A stretch of DNA of 64,000 bases from Christiangramia fulva (GCF_003024155.1 NZ_CP028136.1:1736001-1800000); one strand, 5' to 3'; counted from the first letter of the stretch, positions 9,158 through 19,284 are shown. Program-made: numbers and translations. Notes: generated from the sequence alone by a model not told the origin.

Positions 9158-10531
9158 TTAATTGCCTACCTCTCCAAAGGGATTGTATCCCAGATATTCG
9201 GTTTCTTTTTCTTCAAATTTGATATCGTGCGCTTCCAGTTTCTTTAAAATAGGATTATATACTTCCTTGCTTATAGGAATTTGTACACCCGGAGTTTTAA
9301 TTTCTCCATTTAGGATCATTATAGTGGCCATGGCAACCGGTAAGCCAACGGTTTTTGCCATTGCTGTTTCAGCCTGATTTTTCCCTATATGGACCATGGT
9401 CGAATCGATCTGTTTTCGCTCATTGTTTAGTTCATAACCAAACTTGTGGTACATCACGATCATATCTTTATCGTCTTCCTCTAAAGTCCATTTATCCATC
9501 AATATTTTCTGAAGCGCCTGCGCCGGAGTGGCATTTTTGATCCCTATTTTTTTATTCGGATTAAAAAGGTCCAGCTCGATAAGCTTTTCCCACATAATGT
9601 CATCCTGGTCTATTTTTAAGTTGTGCCGTGTTTTCAGTTCAACCGAATCGTTTGGAGAATAAGGAAGAAAGGAATTTATGAAATCGCGATAGCTCATATC
9701 TTCAGAATGTTCCATGGTAAAACTATCATCGGTCATTCCCAGTTGAACGAACATATTCCATGCCCGGCTGAAACCAACTTTCCTGATCGTTCCCCGATAA
9801 AGGGTAAGCGCATCTTCGAGGCCGTAAATACTTTGGTATTTAAGGGAATTTCGGTTAGCATAGCCTTCAAATTTTCCGTGGCCTTTAATTTCCAGGAATT
9901 CAGTTCTTCGGAATAAACGGTGGTACGGTATATACTTGTATTTGCCTTCCTGTATGAATTCCGCAACTCCGCCTTGTCCGGCGACAACCACATTTCGCGG
10001 ATTCCAGGTAAATTTATAATTCCAGAGATTGTTATCGCTTTCCGGAGCAACAAGTCCGCCGGTAAAAGATTCAAAAAGCAATATTTGCCCGCCTTTATCA
10101 CGAATAGAATCGATCACTTTCATGGCACTCATATGGTCAATACCGGGATCAACGCCAATCTCATTCATAAAAATCAGCCCCTTTTCTTTAACCTTTTTGT
10201 CAAGAGCTTTCATCTCATCGCTCACATAAGAGGCAGTTACCATATTCTTGCCAAATTTCAGGCAGTCCCTGGCTACTTCAATATGAAACCTGGCCGGAAG
10301 CATCGAGATAACGATATCGGCTTTTTTAATGGCGGGTTCCCTGCTTTCCGGTTTAAAAACATCCAGTTGAAAAGCTTCGCAACGCGGATGGTCTTTACAG
10401 GCTTTTTTGGCATTTAAGAGATCTATATCTCCAATTCTTAGGAAAAGGTCTTCGTTTTCTGCCTGGTTTAGCAGATAATTAATGAGAACAGAGGTAGATT
10501 TTCCCGCTCCCACGATCAGAATTTCTCGCAT
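9158..10531 (-). CDS. Saccharopine dehydrogenase family oxidoreductase
   Basis: NAD(P)-dependent enzyme of the saccharopine dehydrogenase family, 457 residues, probably acting in lysine degradation (saccharopine to glutamate and aminoadipate semialdehyde) or a related reaction. The Rossmann motif is at the N-terminus (ILIVGAGKSTSVLINYLL). It is followed by VISMLPARFHIEVA near residue 95, NEIGVDPGIDHMSAMK near 140-155, and a C-terminal substrate domain. The next gene downstream is an Lrp regulator, which fits amino acid control. Direction of the reaction cannot be read from sequence. Confidence 0.88.
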   Translation of the reverse strand: MREILIVGAGKSTSVLINYLLNQAENEDLFLRIGDIDLLNAKKACKDHPRCEAFQLDVFKPESREPAIKKADIVISMLPARFHIEVARDCLKFGKNMVTASYVSDEMKALDKKVKEKGLIFMNEIGVDPGIDHMSAMKVIDSIRDKGGQILLFESFTGGLVAPESDNNLWNYKFTWNPRNVVVAGQGGVAEFIQEGKYKYIPYHRLFRRTEFLEIKGHGKFEGYANRNSLKYQSIYGLEDALTLYRGTIRKVGFSRAWNMFVQLGMTDDSFTMEHSEDMSYRDFINSFLPYSPNDSVELKTRHNLKIDQDDIMWEKLIELDLFNPNKKIGIKNATPAQALQKILMDKWTLEEDDKDMIVMYHKFGYELNNERKQIDSTMVHIGKNQAETAMAKTVGLPVAMATIMILNGEIKTPGVQIPISKEVYNPILKKLEAHDIKFEEKETEYLGYNPFGEVGN

Positions 10532-10598
10532 AAAATAAGTTAGTTTTGTGTAGTGACAACGAATGTATTAAATCTTTAAGTGAAATAAAATTGTAAGC

Positions 10599-10988
10599 AT
10601 GGAGAGAAAATTTTTTATTACCGGTGCCATTTTAGGATTATTGGCGGTGATATTAGGCGCCTTCGGTGCTCATGGCCTAAAGCAAATTGTTCCGGCCGAG
10701 GCCGTTACCAGCTTTGAAACCGGAGTGCGGTATCAAATGTATCATGCCTTTCTATTGCTGATCATAGGAAGCTTAAGCAGGTTGAACTTAAAATATCTTA
10801 AAACGATATTCTTATTAATATTAATAGGAGTGATCTTTTTTTCGGGATCTATCTATTTACTTTCCATTAATTCTTTAACAAACTTTGATTTTCGTGTTAT
10901 CGCTTTGTTAACGCCCCTTGGCGGTAGCCTGCTAATTACCGCATGGATATTACTATTAGTGAGTTTTGTAAAGTTAAAAAACAAATAA
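10599..10988 (+). CDS. DUF423 small integral membrane protein
   Basis: 129-residue protein with four predicted helices (about 7-24, 46-62, 68-88, 97-122). It has the family signature LGAFGAHGLK near residues 20-29 and YQMYHAFLLL near 46-55. Homologues (E. coli YgdD) have no firmly assigned function. Divergent from the saccharopine dehydrogenase; 78 bp before pckA. Confidence 0.88.
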   Translation: MERKFFITGAILGLLAVILGAFGAHGLKQIVPAEAVTSFETGVRYQMYHAFLLLIIGSLSRLNLKYLKTIFLLILIGVIFFSGSIYLLSINSLTNFDFRVIALLTPLGGSLLITAWILLLVSFVKLKNK

Positions 10989-11025
10989 AACGAAAATAGT
11001 TTATTCAAATTCTGTTGAAGATTTT

Positions 11026-11033
11026 TACATTTG
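11026..11033 (+). promoter_or_regulatory. -7 box of the pckA promoter
   Basis: TACATTTG matches TAnnTTTG and lies 33 bp before the pckA ATG. No convincing -33 TTTG is seen. Confidence 0.45.
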
Positions 11034-11066
11034 TCTTACTAAACAAACAACAGAATTGAGAATTTT

Positions 11067-12662
11067 ATGGTTGAAGACGCCCAAATTACGAAAACGATTT
11101 CGTTAGAGAATTATGGTATACGCAACGCAAATGTTCATTACCAGTTATCAGCACAGGAACTTCAAAAGGAAACTATAAGGCTTGGACAGGGAGTAGAAAC
11201 CTCCTTTGGAGCCCTGGCCGTAAATACCGGAAAATTTACCGGGAGATCTCCAAAAGACCGATTTATTGTAAAAGATGATATTACGCGGGAAAAGGTTTGG
11301 TGGGGCGATATTAATATTCCTTTTGATCCCGACCAATTCGATAACCTGTACAAAAAGGTAACCGAATATTTGTCGGGAAAAGAGGTCTATGCGCGTGATG
11401 CTTTTGCCTGCGCTGAAGAAAGTTATAAGCTTAACATTCGTGTGATCAATGAATACCCATGGTCAAACATGTTCGCTTTTAATATGTTTTTGCGACCTGA
11501 TGAAGAAGCTGAGGATTTCCATGAAGACTGGCTAATTGTAAATGCCCCCGGATTTCACGCCGATCCTGAAATAGATGGCACCCGCCAGGAAAATTTCGCG
11601 ATCCTTAATTTTAAAAGGAAGATCGTTCTTATAGGCGGTACCGGATATACCGGCGAAATCAAAAAAGGAATTTTTTCAGCGTTGAATTTTCTTCTGCCGG
11701 TCTATCAGAATACCCTTCCCATGCATTGCTCCGCGAATGTTGGAGAAGAGGGTGATACGGCAATCTTCTTCGGACTTTCCGGAACCGGAAAAACCACCCT
11801 TTCCGCTGATCCTGAAAGAAAACTTATTGGTGATGATGAACATGGCTGGACGCCTGATGATGTGATTTTTAATTTTGAAGGCGGCTGCTATGCAAAGGTC
11901 ATCAACCTTTCCGAAGAAAGCGAACCGGATATTTATAATGCAATTAAGCCCGGTGCGATTTTGGAAAATGTGGTGCTGGATGAAGACGGGAATGTAGATT
12001 TTTCCAATACCACTATCACCCAGAATACAAGGGTTAGTTATCCTATTTATCATATTGATAATATTCAGGAACCTTCTGCCGGAAGAAATCCCAGGAATAT
12101 CTTTTTCCTTACAGCAGATGCTTTCGGGGTTTTGCCTCCCATCAGTAAACTGAATCCCGGCCAGGCCGCTTATCATTTTATAAGTGGTTACACCGCTAAG
12201 GTTGCGGGAACCGAAGCAGGAGTAGATGAGCCTATTCCGAGTTTTTCTGCCTGTTTTGGAGCGCCTTTTATGCCGCTGCATCCTACCAAATATGCTGAAA
12301 TGCTCAGCGAAAAGATGAAAAAAGCCGGTGTAAATGTCTGGCTGGTGAATACAGGCTGGACCGGTGGGCCTTATGGAGTGGGAAGCCGAATGAAACTCAA
12401 ATACACCCGTGCTATGATCAGCGCCGCTTTGGAAGGAAAGCTGGAGAAACGTGAATATGAAAAACACGAGCTTTTTGGATTAATGATGCCCACAGAATGT
12501 GAAGGAGTGCCTTCAGAAATACTGAATCCAAAAAATACATGGAACGATAAAACTGCCTATGATAAAAAGGCCAGGCAACTGGCTAATTTCTTCAGTGATA
12601 ATTTTAGCAAATTTGAAGAATATGCAAATGATGAGATTATGAACGGAGCTCCCGTGAAATAG
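11067..12662 (+). CDS. pckA: Phosphoenolpyruvate carboxykinase (ATP)
   Basis: Converts oxaloacetate and ATP to PEP and CO2, the entry step of gluconeogenesis. The 531-residue length is normal. Visible motifs: TGRSPKDRFIV near residue 55 (substrate-binding Arg), the P-loop GLSGTGKTTLSADP near 235, the metal-binding GDDEHGW near 258, and FEGGCYAK. It is monocistronic: own -7 box and a strong hairpin terminator shared with convergent hemD. Confidence 0.97.
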   Translation: MVEDAQITKTISLENYGIRNANVHYQLSAQELQKETIRLGQGVETSFGALAVNTGKFTGRSPKDRFIVKDDITREKVWWGDINIPFDPDQFDNLYKKVTEYLSGKEVYARDAFACAEESYKLNIRVINEYPWSNMFAFNMFLRPDEEAEDFHEDWLIVNAPGFHADPEIDGTRQENFAILNFKRKIVLIGGTGYTGEIKKGIFSALNFLLPVYQNTLPMHCSANVGEEGDTAIFFGLSGTGKTTLSADPERKLIGDDEHGWTPDDVIFNFEGGCYAKVINLSEESEPDIYNAIKPGAILENVVLDEDGNVDFSNTTITQNTRVSYPIYHIDNIQEPSAGRNPRNIFFLTADAFGVLPPISKLNPGQAAYHFISGYTAKVAGTEAGVDEPIPSFSACFGAPFMPLHPTKYAEMLSEKMKKAGVNVWLVNTGWTGGPYGVGSRMKLKYTRAMISAALEGKLEKREYEKHELFGLMMPTECEGVPSEILNPKNTWNDKTAYDKKARQLANFFSDNFSKFEEYANDEIMNGAPVK

Positions 12663-12693
12663 TTTTCTTGAATTGTGTTTAAATGTTGGAAAA

Positions 12694-12723
12694 GAAAAAT
12701 CCGGTTGAGAGACCGGATTTTTC
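12694..12723. terminator. Bidirectional terminator between pckA and hemD
   Basis: GAAAAATCCGGT/ACCGGATTTTTC with a 6-nt loop, flanked by A- and T-tracts, between convergent genes. Confidence 0.85.
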
Positions 12724-12746
12724 TGTTTATGATGTATTGTAGTTTT

Positions 12747-13499
12747 TTACTGATGCTTTTTATTCACCTCACTGATGTATTTACTTATGGCCATTGTCAT
12801 GCTTGGTGTTTCAGGCGTGGGCGCCTTGATGTTTACCGTTAGGCCATGTTCTTTGGCAGCTTTGATGGTGGTGTTTCCAAAAACCGCAATTCTGGTTTCG
12901 TTTTGTTTAAAATCAGGAAAATTCTCAAAGAGTGATTTTATTCCGCTTGGACTGAAAAACACGAGGATATCATACGTCACATCTTTAAGATGAGAAAGAT
13001 CGCTCACCACGGTTCGATAGAAAACCGCTTTTTTCCATTCTACTCCCAGCTTGTTCAAAGTTCTGGGCACGTCAGGCTTCAGCATATCAGAAGAAGGCAA
13101 AAGAAATTTCTCATTCTTATACTTTTTGATCATAGGGGCCAATTCAGCAAAGGTGCGCTTACCCACATAAATTTTCCGTTTACGATATACCACATATTTC
13201 TGAAGATAATAGGCTACCGCCTCACTCTGACAAAAATATTTAAGACTATCGGGTACCTTAAATCTCATTTCTTCGGCAATGCGAAAGAAATGATCAACCG
13301 CATTACGACTGGTAAGGATAATGGCGGTAAAGTTAGAAAGATCAACTTTTTGCTGCCTTACTTCTTTAGCAGGTACGCCTTCAACATGAATAAATGGGAT
13401 GAAATCAATTTTAACTTTTTGCTTCTCTTCGAGCTCAAAATAAGGTGAGTTTTCAACCTTAGGTTCCGGCTGAGAAACCAAAATTGTTTTCACTTTCAT
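12747..13499 (-). CDS. hemD: Uroporphyrinogen-III synthase
   Basis: Closes hydroxymethylbilane to uroporphyrinogen III in haem synthesis. The 250-residue protein shows the weakly conserved family pattern: KVKTILVSQPEPK at the start, AIILTSRNAVDHFF near residue 60, YVGKRTFAELAPMI near 115, and FFSPSGIKSLFENFP with AVFGNTTIKAAKEHG in the C-terminal half. It lies 24 bp after the DUF4271 gene, the usual Bacteroidetes arrangement. Sequence divergence in this family is high, but order and motifs agree. Confidence 0.88.
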   Translation of the reverse strand: MKVKTILVSQPEPKVENSPYFELEEKQKVKIDFIPFIHVEGVPAKEVRQQKVDLSNFTAIILTSRNAVDHFFRIAEEMRFKVPDSLKYFCQSEAVAYYLQKYVVYRKRKIYVGKRTFAELAPMIKKYKNEKFLLPSSDMLKPDVPRTLNKLGVEWKKAVFYRTVVSDLSHLKDVTYDILVFFSPSGIKSLFENFPDFKQNETRIAVFGNTTIKAAKEHGLTVNIKAPTPETPSMTMAISKYISEVNKKHQ

Positions 13500-13523
13500 A
13501 GATATACTTTATTAGATCCTTTT

Positions 13524-14177
13524 TTATCTTGTAATTAGCTTGAACAAAATAAAATAAGGGGCGATTTCGAGTGCGCAAAGGTACAAAATAAAATAGAACC
13601 AATTAGTCTCAATAATATTTTGATTTCTTCTATAAATAATAAAAAGTGCAATAGCGTTAGCCAGTAACATCAAACCACCTGTTACTGCTAAAATTACCAT
13701 GGAAACCTTGATGGTATAAACCAGCAAAATTGTCATTACCAGCACAAAAAGTGAAATAAAATTGCGGTAACTGATCTTCTGAAAAACATAGTAATCCATT
13801 TTTTCATCGATTTCAAAGATGTTGCCCACAATTTTTTCGACCCCTGTTTTAAGTAGGATCAAACAGGTATAGGCGGTAAAAATTCTAATAAAAAGGATTA
13901 ATGAAGGTAATTCCGAATCAAAAAAATACCTGTATGCTATAAACAAAAAGGCAGAGACTGCAAGGAGCTGCACACACAACATCAAAATGTTAAATCCGTG
14001 AAAAGCTTTATTCTCTTTTCCTTTAAAGGCCATAAATTTACCCGAGCCAAAAAGGTTGATGAACTCGTCAAAACGCTGTGGATAAAGCATTTTTGCGAGA
14101 ACAAGTAGAAGAATGCATGCCAGGAACAACAGGGTAATCCAGTCCTGTGAATTATTTATACGTTCTATGGCCTGCAT
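13524..14177 (-). CDS. DUF4271 integral membrane protein
   Basis: 217 residues, at least five hydrophobic segments (about 15-33, 70-90, 96-115, 140-175, 190-212), no signal peptide. It matches the Bacteroidetes DUF4271 family, found next to hemD. The conserved block RFDEFINLFGSGKF is at about residues 35-48. Function unknown. First gene of the DUF4271-hemD unit; a -7 box TAAATTTG lies at 14192-14199. Confidence 0.8.
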   Translation of the reverse strand: MQAIERINNSQDWITLLFLACILLLVLAKMLYPQRFDEFINLFGSGKFMAFKGKENKAFHGFNILMLCVQLLAVSAFLFIAYRYFFDSELPSLILFIRIFTAYTCLILLKTGVEKIVGNIFEIDEKMDYYVFQKISYRNFISLFVLVMTILLVYTIKVSMVILAVTGGLMLLANAIALFIIYRRNQNIIETNWFYFILYLCALEIAPYFILFKLITR

Positions 14178-14191
14178 GGATTAATTTTTTA

Positions 14192-14263
14192 CAAATTTAA
14201 AATTATTGGGTTCAATCTGAACAAAGAGAATAAAGAATCGAAGATTTAATTTGCATACATTTG
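14192..14263. promoter_or_regulatory. Divergent promoter pair for DUF4271-hemD and the GT2-pyrC operon
   Basis: Minus-strand TAAATTTG at 14192-14199 and plus-strand TACATTTG at 14256-14263 are both TAnnTTTG -7 boxes, 15 and 17 bp before the respective starts. The -33 elements are weak. Confidence 0.5.
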
Positions 14264-14279
14264 TGCAAAATATTTGGGA

Positions 14280-15011
14280 ATGGTGAATGGGATAATTATT
14301 ATACCCACCTATAATGAAATTGAAAATATAGAACGCATAATTCGCAATGTGTTTAACCAAAGACGTAAATTTCATGTGCTGGTGGTAGATGATAATTCTC
14401 CTGATGGTACGGCGACCAGTGTGAGGACCTTACAGGCCGAATTTCCCGACAGTCTTTTCCTGGAGGAACGACATGGGAAGCAAGGTTTGGGAACTGCATA
14501 TATTCATGGTTTCAAATGGGCTCTAAAGAGGGATTATGATTATATTTTTGAAATGGATGCCGATTTTTCCCATAATCCAAATGATCTCATACGCCTGTAT
14601 AATGCCTGTAAAAGGGATGGGGCCGATGTTGCCATTGGTTCACGATACATCACCGGTGTAAATGTGATCAACTGGCCTATGAACAGAGTGCTGATGTCGT
14701 GGCTGGCGTCGCGTTATGTTCGCTTTATAACCGGAATGGATATCGAGGATACCACAGCCGGTTTTGTTTGTTATAAAAGGGAAGTGCTGGAAGCAATAAA
14801 TCTCAACAGGATACAGTTTATAGGCTACGCATTCCAGATAGAGATGAAATTTAAAGCCCATCTTCTTAAATATAAGATTGTGGAAATACCGGTTATATTT
14901 ACCGACCGTACCAGAGGCACTTCAAAAATGAGTAGCTCAATAATTTCTGAAGCCGTTTTTGGCGTTATAAAAATGAAGATTAAGAGTCTGTTTAACAGCA
15001 TAAAAGTCTGA
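14280..15011 (+). CDS. GT2 glycosyltransferase, polyprenol-phosphate mannose synthase type
   Basis: Family 2 glycosyltransferase resembling dolichol/polyprenol-phosphate mannosyltransferase; it would transfer a sugar from a nucleotide sugar to a polyprenyl phosphate on the cytoplasmic face. I choose ATG 14280 (MVNGIIIIPTYNE), not the TTG two codons upstream. Motifs: IIIPTYNEIENI, LVVDDNSPDGTA near residue 35, EMDADFSHNP (DXD) near 90, and the family block TAGFVCYKREVLEAI near 160. No C-terminal membrane domain, as in the short bacterial forms. Its TGA overlaps the pyrC ATG (TGATG), so translation is coupled. Confidence 0.87.
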   Translation: MVNGIIIIPTYNEIENIERIIRNVFNQRRKFHVLVVDDNSPDGTATSVRTLQAEFPDSLFLEERHGKQGLGTAYIHGFKWALKRDYDYIFEMDADFSHNPNDLIRLYNACKRDGADVAIGSRYITGVNVINWPMNRVLMSWLASRYVRFITGMDIEDTTAGFVCYKREVLEAINLNRIQFIGYAFQIEMKFKAHLLKYKIVEIPVIFTDRTRGTSKMSSSIISEAVFGVIKMKIKSLFNSIKV

Positions 15012-16354
15012 TGAAAAAAGTTTTAATTAAAAACGCAAGAATAGTAAACGAAGGAAAAATTCAGGAAGGCGACGTTTTTATTGAAGGCGGCATTATTTCT
15101 GAAATTTCCGATAGCATAAGCGCAAAATCTCCCGATGTAAGTATTTATGATGCTGAGGGAACTTACCTGCTGCCGGGTCTTATCGACGATCAGGTGCATT
15201 TCAGGGAGCCGGGACTTACTCATAAAGAATCCATAGAAACAGGGTCACGTGCGGCGGTTGCCGGCGGAATCACTTCTTTTTTCGAGATGCCCAACACGCT
15301 TCCACAAACTACCACTAAGGAACAACTCGATGAGAAGTTCAGGATTGCCGCCGAAACTTCTTATGCCAATTATTCGTTTATGTTTGGCGGGACCAACGAC
15401 AACCTTAGTGAAATTGAGAAGATTGATCCCAAAGAGGTAGCGGCATTGAAACTTTTTCTTGGTTCTTCTACGGGAAATATGCTCGTTGACGATGAAAAAG
15501 TACTGGAGCAGATTTTTAAAAAATCTCCTGTACTTATCGCGGTGCATTGTGAAGATGAGACTACCATCAAAAAAAACCTTCAGGAATGTATCGAAAAGTA
15601 TGGGGAGGATATTCCTATTGAATTGCATCCCCAAATTCGCAGCACTGAAGCTTGTTACAAGTCTTCTTCAAAAGCGGTAAAATTGGCTCAGAAAACTGGT
15701 GCCCGTCTGCATGTTTTTCATATTTCGACTGCTAAAGAATTAAGTCTTTTCAATAACAAAAAGGCCTTAAAAGATAAAAAGATCACGGCTGAGGTTTGTA
15801 TCCACCATCTGTGGTTTAACGACCAGGATTATGCGAAAAAAGGAACTTATATCAAATGGAATCCTGCAATAAAAACCCGCGAAGATCAGGAAGCATTACT
15901 TCAGGGTCTAATTGACAACCATATTGACGTTCTTGCCACCGATCATGCGCCGCATACTAAGGAAGAGAAGAAAAATGTCTATACAAAAGCTCCCAGTGGC
16001 GGACCGCTCGTGCAACATGCGCTACCGGCACTTTTGCAAATGTACCACCAGGGAAAGATCTCTCTGGAAAAGATCGTAGAAAAAGCCTGTCATAATCCTG
16101 CGATTCTCTTTCAGGTGGAAAAACGTGGCTTTATCAGGGAAGGTTATAAGGCAGATCTTGTGCTTGTGGATTTGAATTCGCCATGGGCTGTTCAAACCGA
16201 CAATATTTTTTCTAAATGCGGATGGTCTCCTTTTGAAGGCACCACTTTTAAATCCCGCGTAACCCATACTTTTGTGAACGGGAGGCTTGTCTATAAAAAT
16301 TTTAAACATCAGCCTTTTACCAAAGTAGCTGAAAAAATAACTTTTGAAAGATAG
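15011..16354 (+). CDS. pyrC: Dihydroorotase (class I)
   Basis: Zinc amidohydrolase that cyclises carbamoyl aspartate in pyrimidine synthesis; 447 residues. Metal ligands are visible in GLIDDQVHFREPGLTHKE near residue 60. The carboxylated-lysine segment AALKLFLGSSTGN is near 150, with VHCED near 180, HVFHIST near 235 and ATDHAPHTKEEK near 315. It lies in an operon with a GT2 gene upstream and a DUF4296 lipoprotein downstream, an arrangement common in Flavobacteriaceae. Allantoinase is the alternative in this superfamily but less likely given the full DHOase pattern. Confidence 0.9.
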   Translation: MKKVLIKNARIVNEGKIQEGDVFIEGGIISEISDSISAKSPDVSIYDAEGTYLLPGLIDDQVHFREPGLTHKESIETGSRAAVAGGITSFFEMPNTLPQTTTKEQLDEKFRIAAETSYANYSFMFGGTNDNLSEIEKIDPKEVAALKLFLGSSTGNMLVDDEKVLEQIFKKSPVLIAVHCEDETTIKKNLQECIEKYGEDIPIELHPQIRSTEACYKSSSKAVKLAQKTGARLHVFHISTAKELSLFNNKKALKDKKITAEVCIHHLWFNDQDYAKKGTYIKWNPAIKTREDQEALLQGLIDNHIDVLATDHAPHTKEEKKNVYTKAPSGGPLVQHALPALLQMYHQGKISLEKIVEKACHNPAILFQVEKRGFIREGYKADLVLVDLNSPWAVQTDNIFSKCGWSPFEGTTFKSRVTHTFVNGRLVYKNFKHQPFTKVAEKITFER

Positions 16355-16874
16355 AAAGAAACATATCCTATCTTTGGTAGCCCTGGTTTTTCTGTTGAAT
16401 TCCTGTCAGCATATCGACAAAATGGAAAAGCCCGATAATCTAATTCCCGAAGGTAAAATGATTGATATTCTTACCGAAGTTTCTCTTGTGCAGGCTGCCA
16501 GGAATTACAACAAATCGAAACTTGAACAAATGGGAATTACTCCCGATGATTATATCTATAAGAAGTTCAATATCGATAGTGTGCAGTTTGAAAAAAGTAC
16601 CGAGTGGTACGCCGAAAATTATGTGCGTTTTGATCGTATGTATGACAGCGTCAAAGCCAGAATACAGGTATTGAAGACAAGAATGGATTCTCTTGCCGAA
16701 GTGGAAAGAAAAATAAAAGACAGTATCAGTAAGGTGAGAAAAGATTCCCTGCGCTCATTAGATCCTGAAAAATATGATCGAGATTCGATCATTGAAGCCA
16801 AACAGAAAATGCTTCAGAATAAAAATAATATTATCCATCCTTCCATATCAACTTCACGAGATTCTATTCTTTAG
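16344..16874 (+). CDS. DUF4296 lipoprotein
   Basis: 176-residue protein with a lipoprotein signal (VALVFLLNSCQH, Cys near residue 21), so probably anchored in the inner or outer membrane. The body is DUF4296 (IDILTEVSLVQAARNYNK, DSVQFEKSTEWYA), followed by a charged, probably coiled-coil tail. Its likely start is a TTG at 16344, which overlaps the end of pyrC by 11 bp; no in-frame ATG is close. Its 3' end overlaps the convergent epimerase by 11 bp. Function unknown; the family often sits beside pyrC in this group. Confidence 0.75.
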   Translation: MKDRKKHILSLVALVFLLNSCQHIDKMEKPDNLIPEGKMIDILTEVSLVQAARNYNKSKLEQMGITPDDYIYKKFNIDSVQFEKSTEWYAENYVRFDRMYDSVKARIQVLKTRMDSLAEVERKIKDSISKVRKDSLRSLDPEKYDRDSIIEAKQKMLQNKNNIIHPSISTSRDSIL

Positions 16875-17883
16875 TTTTTTCCTGAAGGTAAATTTCAGCG
16901 GTTTCTTTAAGAACTTTGTTTATCGGAGTGAATTTTAAATCGATCGCCTGCTTTATTTTACTATTGTCATAAAAGTTATTTTCGTAGAGGCCATTTATTG
17001 ATTCTCTGGTAATTTCCTGCTTTCTGCCAAACCAGCTTCCAATTTTCTGAAAGATCCAGCCGGTAGCGATCATCCATTTTTTTAGGCGTTTGTGAGGTTC
17101 CGGTTTATGGATATAGCGGGCCACATTTTTTAGGACGGTTTCAAAACTCAGATTTTCGGAAACCAGGATAAATTTCTCATTAGATATTTCAGATTCTGTT
17201 AAAGTGATCATGGCCTTCACCACATCTTGAACCCCAACAAATCCGCTGACTTTTGGGAAATGATATTTTAATCCCTTATCAATTCTGCTGAAAATTTCTC
17301 CGCTGCCATTATTCCAAAAACCCGGTCCAAGAATAATTCCCGGATTCACGATCACCACCTCGAGACCTTCCTGAGAGCCACGCCAGACTTCTATTTCGGC
17401 ACCATATTTAGAAATGGCATAATCGTTATGGTTTTCTTCTGGATTCCAATTGAGTTTTTCATCGGTCATATCTTGCTTCGGAATTGATCCCAAAGCTGCT
17501 ACACTGCTTACATAACACAATTTTTTAATGTTGTTGGCAATGCAAAAATTAACAATATTTGCGGTTCCTTCAATGTTGATCCTTCGCAGTTTCTTCTCGT
17601 CAGAAGGATCAAAAGAGATCAAAGCCGCGCAATGATAAACAATAGATATTTCCTTAAAGGCTTCAGTAAGTGCCGGAATATCATTAATATCTGCCGTGAT
17701 CCATTCAATTTTTTCAAATAATAGATCTGCTTCGGCCGCGGTGGTATAATAGGCAAAAACTTTTCGCACCGCCTGCAAATCGCTGGAGTGTCTTTTCGTC
17801 GCTCTTATTGTATCGTATTTCCTGGTGAGCTCAAATAGAAGATGAGCTCCAACCAGTCCTGTTCCGCCGGTTACAAGAATCAT
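16864..17883 (-). CDS. NAD-dependent epimerase/dehydratase
   Basis: Extended short-chain dehydrogenase of 339 residues. The cofactor motif MILVTGGTGLVGAHLL is at the N-terminus. CAALISFDPSD is near residue 90, YVSSVAALG near 125, and the catalytic Tyr-x3-Lys (YAISKYGAE) near 160. The substrate is not determined; relatives act on nucleotide sugars, flavonoids or sterol-like substrates. It converges on the DUF4296 gene with an 11-bp overlap of coding ends and is divergent from tyrS. Confidence 0.85.
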   Translation of the reverse strand: MILVTGGTGLVGAHLLFELTRKYDTIRATKRHSSDLQAVRKVFAYYTTAAEADLLFEKIEWITADINDIPALTEAFKEISIVYHCAALISFDPSDEKKLRRINIEGTANIVNFCIANNIKKLCYVSSVAALGSIPKQDMTDEKLNWNPEENHNDYAISKYGAEIEVWRGSQEGLEVVIVNPGIILGPGFWNNGSGEIFSRIDKGLKYHFPKVSGFVGVQDVVKAMITLTESEISNEKFILVSENLSFETVLKNVARYIHKPEPHKRLKKWMIATGWIFQKIGSWFGRKQEITRESINGLYENNFYDNSKIKQAIDLKFTPINKVLKETAEIYLQEKTKE

Positions 17884-17965
17884 GCGGTAAATATAGCTAA
17901 AGCACTTAGGAAAAATAAAGGTTTATGGTATCTTTACGCCTGCTTTTAAAAAATTTGGAATTTTA

Positions 17966-19261
17966 ATGATGAAAAATCTGGTTGAAGAACTTAGATGGAG
18001 AGGCATGCTTCACGATACCATGCCTGGAACAGAAGAGCATTTGAATGAAAAAATGCGATCTGCCTATGTGGGATTTGATCCAACAGCCGATTCGCTTCAT
18101 ATAGGAAACCTGGTGCCCATAATGCTATTAGCTCATTTACAAAGAGCCGGCCACAGGCCCATCGCCCTGGTGGGTGGTGCTACCGGGATGATAGGTGATC
18201 CCAGCGGGAAGTCCAGTGAACGAAATTTACTCGATGAAGAAACCTTGCGCCACAATCAGCAATGCGTAAAAGAACAGCTTTCGCAATTCCTTGATTTTAA
18301 AAGCGGCAAAGAAAATGACGCGCTGATGGTGAACAATTACGATTGGATGAAAGAGATAAGTTTTCTTGAATTCATTCGCGATGTGGGGAAACATATCACC
18401 GTTAATTATATGATGGCTAAAGATTCGGTGAAAAACCGAATTTCGGGTGAAGGTACAGATGGTATGTCCTTTACGGAATTTACTTATCAGCTGGTGCAGG
18501 GATACGATTTTTATCATCTTTTTGAGGAAAAAGATTGTACACTGCAGATGGGAGGAAGCGACCAGTGGGGAAATATCACCACCGGAACTGAACTCGTGCG
18601 AAGAAAGGCGGGAGGTAAAGCATACGCTCTTACCTGCCCTTTAATTACCAAAAGTGATGGCAGCAAATTCGGAAAAAGCGAGGGTGGAAATATCTGGCTT
18701 GATCCAAAAAGGACTTCCCCTTATAAATTCTACCAGTACTGGCTGAATACCAGCGATGAGGATGCTGAAAAGTATATTAAAATTTTCACTTTTTTAGGAA
18801 AAGATGAGATCGAAAGTTTAGTAGAAGAGCATAAAGAAGCGCCACACAAAAGAATACTTCAGAAAAAATTGGCTGAAGAGGTTACGCTTACCGTTCATAA
18901 CCAGGAAGAGCTGGAGAACGCAGTGACTGCGTCTGAAGTTCTCTTTGGAAAAAGTACCGCCGAAGATTTCAAAAAACTAAATGAAGCTACTTTTCTGGAT
19001 GTTTTTGAAGGTGTACCGCAGGCTGATATTCCTTTGGCAGAAATTGAGGAAGGCCTTGATATGATAGGCGCTCTTTCGGCAAAAACCGGTTTTTTAAATT
19101 CAAACGGAGAAGCCAGAAGGGCTTTGAAAGAAAATTCAGTTTCTGTAAATAAGGAAAAAGTAAAAGAAGATTATTCCATTACAAGCAAAGATCTGATCAA
19201 TGGCAAATATGTAATCCTGAATAAGGGTAAAAAGAATACCTATATCATCAGGGCGGTATAG
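17966..19261 (+). CDS. tyrS: Tyrosyl-tRNA synthetase
   Basis: Charges tRNA-Tyr; 431 residues, full length. Class I signature HIGN in [16 protein letters not shown] near residue 37 and KFGKS (KMSKS-type) near 232 are intact. The C-terminus has an S4-type RNA-binding domain ([20 protein letters not shown]). Start is one of two consecutive ATG codons at 17966. An intrinsic terminator follows 24 bp after the stop. Confidence 0.97.
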   Translation: MMKNLVEELRWRGMLHDTMPGTEEHLNEKMRSAYVGFDPTADSLHIGNLVPIMLLAHLQRAGHRPIALVGGATGMIGDPSGKSSERNLLDEETLRHNQQCVKEQLSQFLDFKSGKENDALMVNNYDWMKEISFLEFIRDVGKHITVNYMMAKDSVKNRISGEGTDGMSFTEFTYQLVQGYDFYHLFEEKDCTLQMGGSDQWGNITTGTELVRRKAGGKAYALTCPLITKSDGSKFGKSEGGNIWLDPKRTSPYKFYQYWLNTSDEDAEKYIKIFTFLGKDEIESLVEEHKEAPHKRILQKKLAEEVTLTVHNQEELENAVTASEVLFGKSTAEDFKKLNEATFLDVFEGVPQADIPLAEIEEGLDMIGALSAKTGFLNSNGEARRALKENSVSVNKEKVKEDYSITSKDLINGKYVILNKGKKNTYIIRAV

Positions 19262-19284
19262 CCTGAAAAGGTCGAAAATTATTT

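Noticed and set aside
11676..12467. 263-codon ORF antisense to pckA
   Set aside because: A shadow of pckA codon usage; no promoter, no family pattern, and pckA is fully conserved over this stretch.
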